The position numbers and the translations under genes were made by a program. DNA of 64,000 nt from Diatrype stigma (Eukaryota > Ascomycota > Sordariomycetes > Xylariales > Diatrypaceae), in NCBI GenBank assembly GCA_022225965.2, contig JAKJXP020000071.1, positions 182,746 to 246,745 of the forward strand, given 5' to 3'. Of the stretch, positions 24,601 through 33,946 are shown in pieces (the first letter of the stretch is position 1; every line of letters begins with the position of its first letter). The notes below the pieces were generated by a model. The model did not search any database and had not been told where the DNA came from. It saw nothing but the letters and a program-made list of their open reading frames with translations.

Positions 24601-24898
24601 GCAGCCCGTCGACCAGGACATGGCGCCCCTCGGCAGCGAGTTCGACATGTACCTGAGCCAGCTGGGCTTCATGCCCACCAACGCTACTACCAATACTACT
24701 ACGAATACCGCCACTGCGGACCAGACGATGATGGACGCTGGTGACCTCGGCGGTGGCGCAGGGGTCGAGGATGACCAGATGAGGTCGATGGCCCAGACGA
24801 CTCAGCAGCTGGGCGACTGGTTTTCCGGGAACAATTACATGTTGGGGTTGTTGGAGGAGGATTTGTCGGGTATCAACACTTTTGGATACCCTTTATGA
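21623..24898 (+). CDS. Zn2Cys6 transcription factor with fungal-specific (MHR) domain
   Basis: A nuclear regulator of unknown targets. Seven exons (21623-21685, 21823-21846, 21981-22102, 22180-22796, 22979-23280, 23390-24312, 24394-24898) join in phase to 851 residues. The binuclear zinc cluster is complete only after splicing: C22, C25, C32, C38, C41 and C48, with spacing C-x2-C-x6-C-x5-C-x2-C-x6-C. Its first two Cys sit on the 24-base exon 2 (CDQCRLRK). A short coiled coil (ERKIDQIEERLGGIERLLQ) follows, then a disordered stretch with an Asp-rich run, then the fungal_trans domain from about residue 270 (AIIYAFTDIDRFTDRCRRIYF...VNVGLASLYFEA; ASFSIDISRPSMAWILTTRA). A Ser/Thr/His-rich linker divides the C-terminal half. 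The late exons are strikingly GC-rich. Phase agreement at every junction supports the model strongly. Confidence 0.87.
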
Positions 24899-25316
24899 AG
24901 GACCTGTAGAGAGAAACTTTTTTTTTGGAATCGTTCGGAATCTAGTGTCATGTATTATCTTGCATCGAAGGATGTTTATTACTTGACTGCCTAAGCGGAC
25001 ACTGGACAGGGGACGCCAAGGATTCTTGTACCGAGATATACATCTCCACTCCTATAACGAATTGGAGTTTCCAAAGGACAGCCGACTGAGTATGTACAAG
25101 CTAGTCATAGCATCACACATGTGTCGTTTCATTTGAGGCTCGTTTGTTCAATCAAATACTAAATACTGAATCAAGTGTTAACGCCCAGCCCATGGAACAG
25201 CATTTGGTCGTCCCCGTCCCCTCCCCTCCCCCCTTTTTTTTCTGGTCTTTTTTCTTCTTCATTCGGTACACATTGGCGATAGCTCCGCTCTATGTTCTCT
25301 TTGATATATAGCGGAT
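24899..25316. other. Convergent 3' region between the Zn2Cys6 gene and NUXM
   Basis: Contains T-rich and pyrimidine-rich runs (about 24919-24926 and 25217-25258) typical of 3' flanks. No gene seen. Confidence 0.5.
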
Positions 25317-26208
25317 CTACGAAGTCTTCCCTTGCCTCTCAGCCTCCAACTCGATCTCGGCTTGCCGGTAATATTTGGCGGTGTCGACGCCATGCTGGTT
25401 GTGGTTGACGAAGTTGAACCACGGGAGGATGGCCGTGCCCAGAGCCGAGTATCTGGACTGGCGCGCAGCAACGCCCTGCAAGTGAGGAGACAGCCGGCTC
25501 ACACCGTAGAGCGGCTCGCCGGCCTTCACCTTGGCAACCATCTCGTCCATATCCATCTTGATCTCGCGTTCGTTTTCCGACATGCCGTAGAACCGCACTG
25601 GCTCCCATCGTTAGCACCGTAATCCTGGAAGGCTCAACTAGCTAGTCTCCGCAAGAGACCCATCCGCGTGTGTGCGCCATGTAGTGTGCAATGCAGGCGT
25701 GGACGTACAGCTTGATCGCTCGTAGAAGTATAGGAAACCGCCGCATGCTCCGATAACTCCGCATAGCCGCATAGCTTGTGCGAAACCGCCCTTTCCGACG
25801 TACGATGGCGCGAACTTCTCCATGGTCCACAGCAAGCCCGGTCCTGCCGCTGCGGCTATTATTCCGTGGGCATAATCTGATGGTCGAGCATATCCAACAA
25901 CTCTCTTGAAGTGTCTACAAGTCAAAGCTCAGTTAGTCGTCTGTTCGCTATCGCAGAATCGCAAATCGCAAATCGCAAATCGCAGAATCGCAGATTTGAT
26001 CGGGTCGAAGGAACGTACGGGTCGTTGTCGATGAGCTACATATCCAAGTAGGTAGATAGATTAGCTGGTCTGTTTGTCTGTTTGTCTGCTGGGTCGCATG
26101 GTTTGATGGGTTCATGGGTTCATGAGGGGGAGCTCAGCGTACGGGATACTCGGTCCTGAGGATCTTGCTCGGGGTATATGTCTGTTGTTGGGCTTGAGGA
26201 GTCGCCAT
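25317..26208 (-). CDS. NUXM: NADH:ubiquinone oxidoreductase subunit NUXM (20.9 kDa subunit)
   Basis: An accessory subunit of mitochondrial complex I found in fungi, lying in the membrane arm. Four exons (26143-26208, 26019-26035, 25709-25914, 25317-25597) give 189 residues. The second exon is only 17 bases (LIDNDP) and is needed to join TEYP to PHFKRVVGYARPSDY. Hydrophobic segments (AHGIIAAAAGPGLLW; AMRLCGVIGACGGFLYFY) are followed by a charged matrix- or intermembrane-space-facing tail (SENEREIKMDMDEMVAKV) and the conserved end GTAILPWFNFVNHNQHG. There is no cleavable presequence. It shares a 459-base divergent promoter with csm3. The family call is firm; the fine topology is from family knowledge. 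Confidence 0.88.
25951..25995. repeat. Short tandem repeat inside NUXM intron 2
   Basis: The unit TCGCAAA/TCGCAGAA repeats six times (TCGCAGAA, TCGCAAA three times, TCGCAGAA, TCGCAG) inside the intron spanning 25915-26018. It does not reach the splice sites. Probably a neutral microsatellite. Confidence 0.8.
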
Positions 26209-26667
26209 GGCTGCTGCGAGTGCAATTGGGCGTTGCTTTGCAGCTCTCGATCGTAGCTCACGATGTCGGTCGAATGTCAAACGTCAAACGTCAAGTGTGA
26301 AATGAGGTCAATTGCCCGAGCTTCGAATGTTCGACTTCCAAGAGTGGAGGAAAGGAATTAGGTAAGCGGACATCTGCATCTGGCGGGATAAGCTCGGTTC
26401 AGTGCAAGTACCTAAGTACCTAACTCCACACTATAATGCTATGACCACCCCAGTCTGTTAGTCTTTCATGTTAAGGACGTCAAGAATGCCAAGCCACTTT
26501 AACTTTAGCACCGGCCCAGACGCGTTCCCATTCGCCTAGACGCGTCTTCTATTGCATATCTCGATATTTGTATCTAGATTTCTATCTCGATATAACCTCC
26601 CGAGCCCTTCATATTGTGGTGACTGGTGACTATCGATTACAAACCTATTTCTCGGCTTGATTCGGAA
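26209..26667. other. Divergent promoter region (NUXM / csm3)
   Basis: A compact intergenic region with both genes reading outward. Two MluI-like ACGCGT elements (in AGACGCGTTCCC and AGACGCGTCTTC, about 26520 and 26539) lie about 130-150 bases before the csm3 start. ACGCGT is the MBF (MluI cell-cycle box) site that drives G1/S replication genes in yeasts. That fits csm3, but function here is inference. Confidence 0.55.
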
Positions 26668-27958
26668 ATGGCGCCCAAGACAGCAGGCAGAGCGTCTTCA
26701 CCTCAAAGGCCTCCACCTCCAACGAACATCGACATTGATGACTATGATGTCGATGATGACCCCTTCGCCGACTCTGGGGGTGAGGACGCGGGTCCTTCTG
26801 CTCAGAACAACAATGCACAGTCCAAGAAACGAAAGGATGCCACCGGTCTAGGAATCGATGAGGAAGTTGCCGTGGCAAAGAAGGTCAGAGCGCCTGCTGT
26901 GAAGCTAGACGAGACCAGGTATACACTCACTTAGCACCAAATCTTCCCTCATAAATATGACACTATGTTGATCACGGCAATTCTAGATTGCTATCCGAAA
27001 AGGGCATCCCGAGACTGAGGCGCAAGGCGCGGGACTTGAAGTTCAAGGGAAAAGGTCACGAGGTAAGGAGAGCCGAGACGGACTACTACTGTCTCAGTCG
27101 CTTATATCTTTACAGTTCTCGGATGCTGCCCGCCTGCTCTCATTCTACCAGCTTTGGCTCGACGACTTGTTCCCCAAGGCCAAGTTCGTAGACGCACTAG
27201 CTATGGTGGAGAAAACGGGCCACAAGAAATTTATGCGTGTAAAGCGGATGGAATGGATTGAGGAGGGGAAGCCAAAACCCCCAAGAGACGATGATGATGA
27301 CGATGACCTCTTCGGTGGTGACTCAAATCAACAGCCTGAAGAGCGAGACGCCGCCAAATTCCCTGCGAGAGTGGCACCGATCTTCCAAAATAGAGCAAGC
27401 CAGAGACCCCAGACTCCTCCTGGGGATGATTTATTCGGAGACGAGGATATCTACGGTGCAACGCCTAAGGCCGCTAAAACAGCAGCACCTACAGGCAACT
27501 CACTCTTCGGCAGCGGGTCCGGTGCGCCAGCTGGTGGCGATGGTGACATACCCGAGGACGATGATCTGGACGCTCTCATGGCCGAGGAAGAAGCGCAACG
27601 GACAGCAGCTCCAGCACCTACAGCACCTACCAAGTCGATATTTGGCACTGGCGCAACATCTCGGCCACGCGATCAGATCGACGATGACGACGATTTGGAC
27701 GCACTGATGGCCGAGGCAGAAGCACAGCCTAATCCACCCAAGCAAGGGTCCAATACTGTCCCTAAGCAGGACCCGCCCGCGGCGAAGGCTGCAGCGGTAG
27801 ACGAAGACGACGACCTAGATGCCTTGATGGCGGAAGCAGAAGCAATGTCAGCGAACCCGCCAAAGCAAGCACAGACCAAGGAAGGGCAGACCACAGCGGC
27901 TTCTGGAGCCGATGCGGATGAAGAGGAGGCTATGGCCGAGATGGATGGGCTATGGTAA
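26668..27958 (+). CDS. csm3: Csm3/Swi3 (Tipin) replication fork protection protein
   Basis: Partner of Tof1/Swi1 (Timeless) in the fork protection complex, which couples helicase and polymerase and supports checkpoint signalling and cohesion. Three exons (26668-26918, 26987-27062, 27116-27958) give 389 residues. An acidic disordered start with a basic cluster (SKKRKDA) is followed by the Swi3 domain at about 80-175 ([53 protein letters not shown]). The C-terminal half is disordered and has three near-identical acidic blocks, [10 protein letters not shown](A/E)EA, at about residues 255, 298 and 339, plus a degenerate fourth at the very end (AMAEMDGLW). Such acidic-hydrophobic repeats may be binding motifs, for instance for RPA, which Tipin binds near its C-terminus; that is inference. 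An upstream in-frame ATG (26626) is not supported by conservation. Confidence 0.88.
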
Positions 27959-29598
27959 CAGTACGAAGCTCAAAATATCATGATATTGCATTGTACGGGC
28001 GTTAGGGTGTTAGTTTTTCTTGGTAATACATGCGTATCAAGGAGCATCGAGCGGGAAGTCCTCAAGCCGGTTATACATATGGTCCATAACTCCACTTTGG
28101 TAGTAAGGGGAAACCTTTGGAACTCCTCCTTCTCGGAACGAAGTTGTTCTGTCGCAAATGTTGTGGTTTGAGTGGAATCCGGACAACGTGATGAGCCTTT
28201 TACAGTATATGCTTCAATCCGGCATGTTTCCCATTACCTTGAAGCATATATGCATGCTACGAAGATTGTTGCTCCTAGTCTCCTCCCGACCCTTTGAATG
28301 TCCACGACCCCGCCCCTTTTCTCCCTTCTAACCTCGAAAACACCTAACACAAAGAGATCATTTCCTATATCGTCTCAATAACCATCTCCATACAGGAGCT
28401 CAACATATGATATACAGATTCAAGCATGTTGACGCCCGGAAGTATCAAAACATCAAGAACCGACTGATTCAATCTTCTCGATCCAAATGTTGGTATGCCC
28501 TGCGTAGGATCACAGTGGATGAATCTCAGGTCTCTAGATCTCAGCAATAACCAAGCTTGGTGGTTATTCTCAAGTTTTATTGATAGATACTTCTAGAATT
28601 TTAAACACAAGGTCAGCTGCAGCGTTTCGAAAGGAAAAGCTTGTATGTCAAACTATTTGAACATATTTATTTTGCATTATCAACCCACTTCATTTCATAC
28701 CAATCACCGCCAACGATATTTCTGGCAAGGCAAGGCCTACACTTTGGACGTAAGAACGCTTACTTTCCCTTTTCGTCACGGCGGATGGTAGACGTGCGAG
28801 TAATTTATCCTATATAGCCTGAAGGGCTTGGCGACCCGAAAGTAGCGAGGAGAGACGTTAGCGTGCCATGAATCGAAGCCACGCCATTACCTTAAACAAG
28901 CTCTTCGGAACCACATCGTTCTGGGGATAGAACAGGGTTCTCAATCCAATAAGAAGCCTTCCCCAGACTCCGGCGCAGGACGGCGACATCACGATCCAGA
29001 TGGCGCAGGCGCAGGACAAACGGCTCTCCCTATATTGCCTTTGCTAAAATTACTCCTCCAGGGCGGACGCTTAACAATCTGACATAGACATTCAATCTAT
29101 ATACGTCCTGAATAGGCATACTTCAGGTGAATGTGACCACGTCGGCGGCTACCTCGATCAAGCTTTCACACTGGTATTGGGTACGAGATAGGTGGAATGT
29201 CCAGTCGGACCGAAGACCGTTCTCCTTCGCATATCATCTGTTCAAAGCGAGCGGCTCGACAGGTTATAGTCTCCAAAAAGAAAACGATGCGGGAATATGG
29301 TCACATGCGATCCGTTCTTAGTCCGCAGGGGCGAAGGTGGTGGAGGCCGCACTGCATCACCGGCATTGCCCCCAGTCCAGCCTCATGCGACTACAAGGGT
29401 ATATACCTAGCACAGGTGAATAAGACCATGGGGGATCCCAAGATATAATGGCTTGCCATAGTCCCCTCCCCTAGCACTTGTTCCTTCATATCTTTCTGTA
29501 CCTACCAAGACGATCACTTGGGCTTCTCCTTCCCCCTTTTTTTTGCTTGGCCAGATCTACCTCACTTAGTCAAATCCGTCCCGCTGAATAGTGCCAAC
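27959..29598. other. Intergenic region between csm3 and the AA9 gene
   Basis: No supported gene in 1.6 kb. One strong hairpin lies at 28546-28568. The right end should carry the AA9 promoter. Confidence 0.5.
28546..28568. repeat. Perfect 8-base inverted repeat (hairpin)
   Basis: AATAACCA and TGGTTATT flank a 7-base loop that itself contains AGCTTGG, so ACCAAGCTTGGT is a nested palindrome. It is non-coding, about 590 bases after csm3 and 1 kb before AA9. It could be a cis element or chance. Confidence 0.5.
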
Positions 29599-30547
29599 AT
29601 GTTGTCCTCACTCGCCCTCCTACTAGCCCCGGCGCTGGTTGCCGCCCACGGCGCGGTCACGAGCTACAAGATCGCAGGCAAGGAGTACCCCGGCTACGAG
29701 GTAAGTCTCTTCCGAGCGATGATCCGGTCGATGATCCGGTGGTCAGGGTCTTCTTTCTTTTTTTCTCTTGCTAAAGCGTGAGACAACAAACAGGGATTCT
29801 CGCCCCAACCCGGCGCGCAGATCATCCAGCGGCAGTGGCCGGACTACAACCCGATCATGACGGTGACGGACCCGAAGATGACGTGCAACGGGGGGACGTC
29901 GGCACCGCTGTCGGCGGAGATCAACGCGGGCGAGAACATCACGGCGGTGTGGAAGCAGTGGACGCACGCGCAGGGACCCGTCATGGTGTGGATGTACCCG
30001 TGCCCGAGCGGGTTCGACGCCTGCGACGGCAAGGGCGCCAACTGGTTCAAGATCGACGAGATGGGCCTCTTTGGCAGCAACCCCAACAGCGAGGACTGGG
30101 GCACCGCCATCGTCCTGGACACCCTCGAGTGGTCCAGCAAGATCCCCGAGGCCCTCGCCCCCGGCGACTACCTCATCCGCCACGAACTGCTGGCGCTGCA
30201 CCAGGCCAACGTAAGCTGCCCGCCTACCTCACCTGAATATGATGATGTAGCTACGAGCACAAGCGGACGGTGGTGGACTGACTCTCGATACTTACTCTAG
30301 ACCCCGCAATTCTACCCCGAGTGCGCCCAGCTCTCGGTCAAGGGTTCCGGCACGGCATCGCCCAGCGGTGAATACTTGACGCCTATCCCAGCCTACGCTG
30401 CGCAAAACGACCCTGGTGTTACGGTAAGTCTTCGGTGCGGTAACCATCGCCGATCCGGCTTGGGAAACTGACGTTCGATAGGTCGACATCTACCAAGGTG
30501 GACTGACGTCCTACACGCCTCCTGGGCCCAAGGTCTGGACGGGCTGA
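29599..30547 (+). CDS. AA9 lytic polysaccharide monooxygenase (formerly GH61), catalytic domain only
   Basis: A secreted copper enzyme that oxidatively cleaves cellulose or hemicellulose. Four exons (29599-29700, 29794-30210, 30301-30423, 30482-30547) give 235 residues. A 16-residue signal peptide ends at ALVAA, so the mature protein starts with His (HGAVTSYKI), the first ligand of the copper histidine brace. The second brace His is H92 in QWTHAQGPV, and the axial Tyr is Y178 in TPQFYPECAQ, within the conserved Q-x-Y. GDYLIRHELLALHQAN is the family's His-rich strand. There is no linker or carbohydrate-binding module. Regioselectivity (C1/C4) cannot be read from this. It is GC-rich and isolated from other cell-wall enzymes in the window. 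Confidence 0.93.
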
Positions 30548-31399
30548 GTGCATGTGCATATGGAGAGATCTCAGTTCTCTAGCATGCCCCGTCAAGTCAC
30601 TCGCATAGCGTTGAGCGGCTTCCAGTGGGGAGATGTTTGATTTATGATACACTCATTTCAGCCGAGTCTAGATATATAGTTTCATATATGAAAGTCCGTG
30701 ATGTTGGGCATGACAATCTCGGTTCTTTATGTGGCTTTATGTGGAAAGTATAATATTTAAGGGGTTGAGTATGCAGCAAACATTCGTACATTGATATAAA
30801 TAACTATTGCATAGCTGCATAATCCGTACGTAGGGAGTTGTGATGTACGTAATAACAGTGGGATGATCAGCCACTGCCAGAACTCCTTAACACGGGAAAC
30901 GCGTCTGAGTGAACCCACCAAGTATCGGGCTCTTAGCCGAGCTACCGAGGCACCAGATTTATTCAACCCCCGGATATGCAGCAATGGAGGCTTCTAGTGG
31001 CCCTTCAGGTTGGTAGCAGACAGTCTGAAAGCCACCAGCGGGGAACACAGACACCCCCGAACACCCTAGCAAACACCTAGACTAACTGGTAGCTACATAT
31101 GTACATACATGACTACGTACATGTATAGTAGGTACTGCATACATACAGCATGTACCATACCTTGGCCTGCACATCACACCGAACATGACGACTCCGACTC
31201 CTTACCCTCGACATTAATTCCCTTCCACGATACGATACCATCGACTTCCTCTTCGCTCTTCACTCGGGATACCCAGATTGCGTTCAGCAATTGCATTCCT
31301 TCCTTCTTCTTACTATTCTTCGTCCCTATTCTAGTTATTGTTGTAAACTATTTAACTCCATCTAATGATCAATTAACTCGCCTCCTCGGTGCTCGTATC
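30548..31399. other. Intergenic region between AA9 and pex16
   Basis: No supported gene. A stretch at about 30897-30958 resembles half a tRNA on the minus strand but does not fold fully (see rejected items). The right part should hold the pex16 promoter; an in-frame upstream extension of pex16 (from 31109) looks like leader sequence. Confidence 0.45.
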
Positions 31400-32707
31400 A
31401 TGCCTGTGCCATTAATAGACCCTCTAGTAGCTACAGGAACCGCACCCAACGGGAGCCCCAAACCAGATCAATCCAAAGCGCCGTCATCGCTATCGTCGTG
31501 GTCGTCGCATCCGAACGGCGGCAACATCCCCAAGCCCAAACTCAGCAGCAGCAGCAGCAGCAGCGGCAAGAACCCGATACGGCGAGCCCTCGCGACGCCC
31601 CCGTCCTGGCTGAATATGTACCGCGACTTCATCACCAAGAACGCCCACCAGGTCTCGCAGATCGAGAGTGCCCTGCGGTCCCTCACCTACGTCATACCGG
31701 GCCGCTTCCGCGATGCCGAGATCGCCTCCGAGACGGTGCACTCGGGCGTGCAGCTGCTCTCGCTCTACCATGATGCCGTCCTGCAGGCCGCCGCCACCAA
31801 AATCCCCGCCCCGCTGGCCGCCGCCGCCAAGGCGAAGGTGCCCATCCCCAGCCCCCACACGCGGTACACGCGGTTCTGGTCCGCCAAGAGCCGCCTGTAC
31901 CGGCGAATCGCCATGCTGCTCCAGGTCGTGCAGTACACCGAGCTGCTGTGGGAGATGGCCGCCAAGCGGCGGGGCGAGCGGATCCGGTGGCGCGTCATCC
32001 TCGTGCTGGAGGCCGTCAAGGCCTTCTGCCGCCTGCTGCTGATGCGCATCACCAGCTCGCGCCCGCTCGTCACGCCCGCCCTGCCCGAGCGGGAGCCCAT
32101 ACCAACGGAAGATGATGACAGCGACGACGACGACGGCGCCGCCCTGCGCGAGATGATGGGCGAGGACCCGGCCGCCGCAGGGTCCGACAAGGGGGGGCCC
32201 CACAAGAAGCACTGGACGATGCCGCGGACGGGGACCAGCCTCCCGAGCTTGCCCAGCCCGGGCGACATCGGCTCGTACCTGCAGAGCCGGGTGCTGACGG
32301 CGGACGACATCAAGCCGGCGGCGAAGCTGCTGAACACGCTGTCGGGCTCCGCGCGGGCGGCCGAGATCCTGCACATCCTGGCGCCGCTGGCGTACGCCGC
32401 CGCGCTGGCGCGGAGCCGCGACAAGAAGTCCTGGACGCCCTGGCTGATCGGCCTGAGCATGGAGCTCGCGGCGCGTCAGCTGCGCGGCGACCACCGCGGC
32501 AGCCTGCGGACCACCGCCCTCGAGCAGGAGGAGTGGGGCAAGCGCTACTGGGCCACCGGCTGGTGGGCCATGCGGGGCGCCTTCTACGAGAACGTCACCA
32601 AGAGCGTCGTCGCCGGCGTGCGCCGCCGCGTGCCGGGCTTCGTCGGCGGCATCCTCGAGGACTACGAGTACTTGTGGGAGAACTACTACTTCAGCACCAG
32701 CGCGTAA
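31400..32707 (+). CDS. pex16: Peroxisomal membrane protein Pex16
   Basis: Pex16 is a peroxin needed for peroxisome membrane assembly, and in filamentous fungi also for Woronin body formation. A single exon of 435 residues starts at MPVPLIDPL. Family features are the opening PPSWLNMYRDFITKNAHQVS, then SLTYVIPGRFRDAEIASETV, the block LLQVVQYTELLWEMAAKRR...RWRVILVLEAVKAFCRLLL, and the C-terminal hydrophobic part (AEILHILAPLAYAAALA; SWTPWLIGLSMELAARQL). It ends with GAFYENVTKSVVAGVRRRVP and GILEDYEYLWENYYF. A low-complexity Ser run (residues about 50-56) and an acidic linker sit in non-conserved parts. The 97-codon upstream extension is not used because it lacks conservation. Confidence 0.9.
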   Translation: MPVPLIDPLVATGTAPNGSPKPDQSKAPSSLSSWSSHPNGGNIPKPKLSSSSSSSGKNPIRRALATPPSWLNMYRDFITKNAHQVSQIESALRSLTYVIPGRFRDAEIASETVHSGVQLLSLYHDAVLQAAATKIPAPLAAAAKAKVPIPSPHTRYTRFWSAKSRLYRRIAMLLQVVQYTELLWEMAAKRRGERIRWRVILVLEAVKAFCRLLLMRITSSRPLVTPALPEREPIPTEDDDSDDDDGAALREMMGEDPAAAGSDKGGPHKKHWTMPRTGTSLPSLPSPGDIGSYLQSRVLTADDIKPAAKLLNTLSGSARAAEILHILAPLAYAAALARSRDKKSWTPWLIGLSMELAARQLRGDHRGSLRTTALEQEEWGKRYWATGWWAMRGAFYENVTKSVVAGVRRRVPGFVGGILEDYEYLWENYYFSTSA

Positions 32708-33946
32708 ACGGGGCAAAGATGGGAGATCAACGACAACTACATCATCTTTGGCTTCTCCAACCTGGCTCTGTATCTGGTGTTACGGGCTCTATGTTTGGCT
32801 TGCGGCAAGCCTCCCTTCAGCCTACGATATAATCTGTCTGCCTAGGCGCTAGACGAAGAGATACCCCGTTTGCCAGACAAGCCCACAGCTCCCATGCGCA
32901 AGCAGATACTTTCATATACTCGGGTTTGGTATAAAAAGTCGGTTGCTTCGGAAGCATACGTGAGACACCCACGCGACCGAATGAAAGATGAGAAACTGGA
33001 AAGCATGATAGTATGCAAAGGGGGGTACTACTGCAAACCCGTATGATATGCATGAGACTTTGCACTTTTATGAGCCACCCCAATCCAGAGATGGAGAGCG
33101 AAATCGTTTGTATCACGATGCTGCGTAGTTATACGGAATTAGCGGCGATTTAGGATGGTTATTTGCGAGCGGGATGTTTTGGTCTAGATGTGACCGGATA
33201 TTATCAGACGACAGAATTACGAGTCCGCGATATAATATTGAGGGGGTTGTGCGGCGGCGGCATGGCTGGTCGTGGTTGGGAGAACCACGCTGTACATTTA
33301 CATATTGATAATGGGGCTTATACTCGCCCTGTTTTTCGTAATGATATCCTTCCGTAACATCGGTTGATTGACTCACCTATTGATGTTATTAGTGCAATTG
33401 TGCTTCCCATACCACCCATATTTTTATTTATCGTCGCTTAACGCCCACCTTGTCCAGTATCGTCATACTACCGCCCTGTCGTCGCAAGCAATCAACCTCT
33501 ACCACATCTACTATATACCGGGCATAACTATGTTACTCGGCCTTGCGGGAAGAAGGTAGGTCCTCGAAATGACAAGAATCATACAATTCTTCGTCCAAGG
33601 CACGTTGACTCTAAGCGTTAGCTGTCCGCCCCGGCTTACCCACCATGAAACCTCCCGACACCAAAAACCTCCCGACAGACACCGACTCCGGAGTCCGACT
33701 ATGCACCGCAACGCACAGCACACCAAACATATCCGTTATATCATTGACTCAGTAACTAGTCATGAATGAAAAGGGTCAAACGACCCCACCACGAAACCAG
33801 GGAATTAAGGAGGAAAGTGAGTTGTAGACCACAAGTGCTTCGTCTTCTCTATATCTCACAGCGGAGATAAGTCACAGTTCAGATTAAAAGCGCTCACTAG
33901 AACCCTCCGCTTCGTTTACCAGATCGTAGTATAATACAGCTGAGAA
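32708..33946. other. Intergenic region at the probable left edge of the gene cluster
   Basis: No supported gene in 1.2 kb. Codon and base composition change across it, from GC-rich pex16 to the less biased cluster genes. The right end should hold the hydrolase promoter. Confidence 0.45.

Noticed and set aside
30897..30958. tRNA-like sequence on the minus strand (GCCTCGGTAGCTCGGCTAAGAG and following bases)
   Set aside because: The D-arm half looks convincing, but there is no pairing anticodon stem and no GTTCGA-type T arm. At best it is a decayed tRNA fragment.
31109..31399. N-terminal extension of Pex16 by 97 codons
   Set aside because: The extension is low in conserved features and Phe/Ser/Pro-rich. 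The ATG at 31400 fits the family length.
31490..32716. A 408-codon open frame on the minus strand
   Set aside because: It lies antisense to pex16, whose GC-rich codons suppress stops in other frames. It has no family features and pex16 is well supported.
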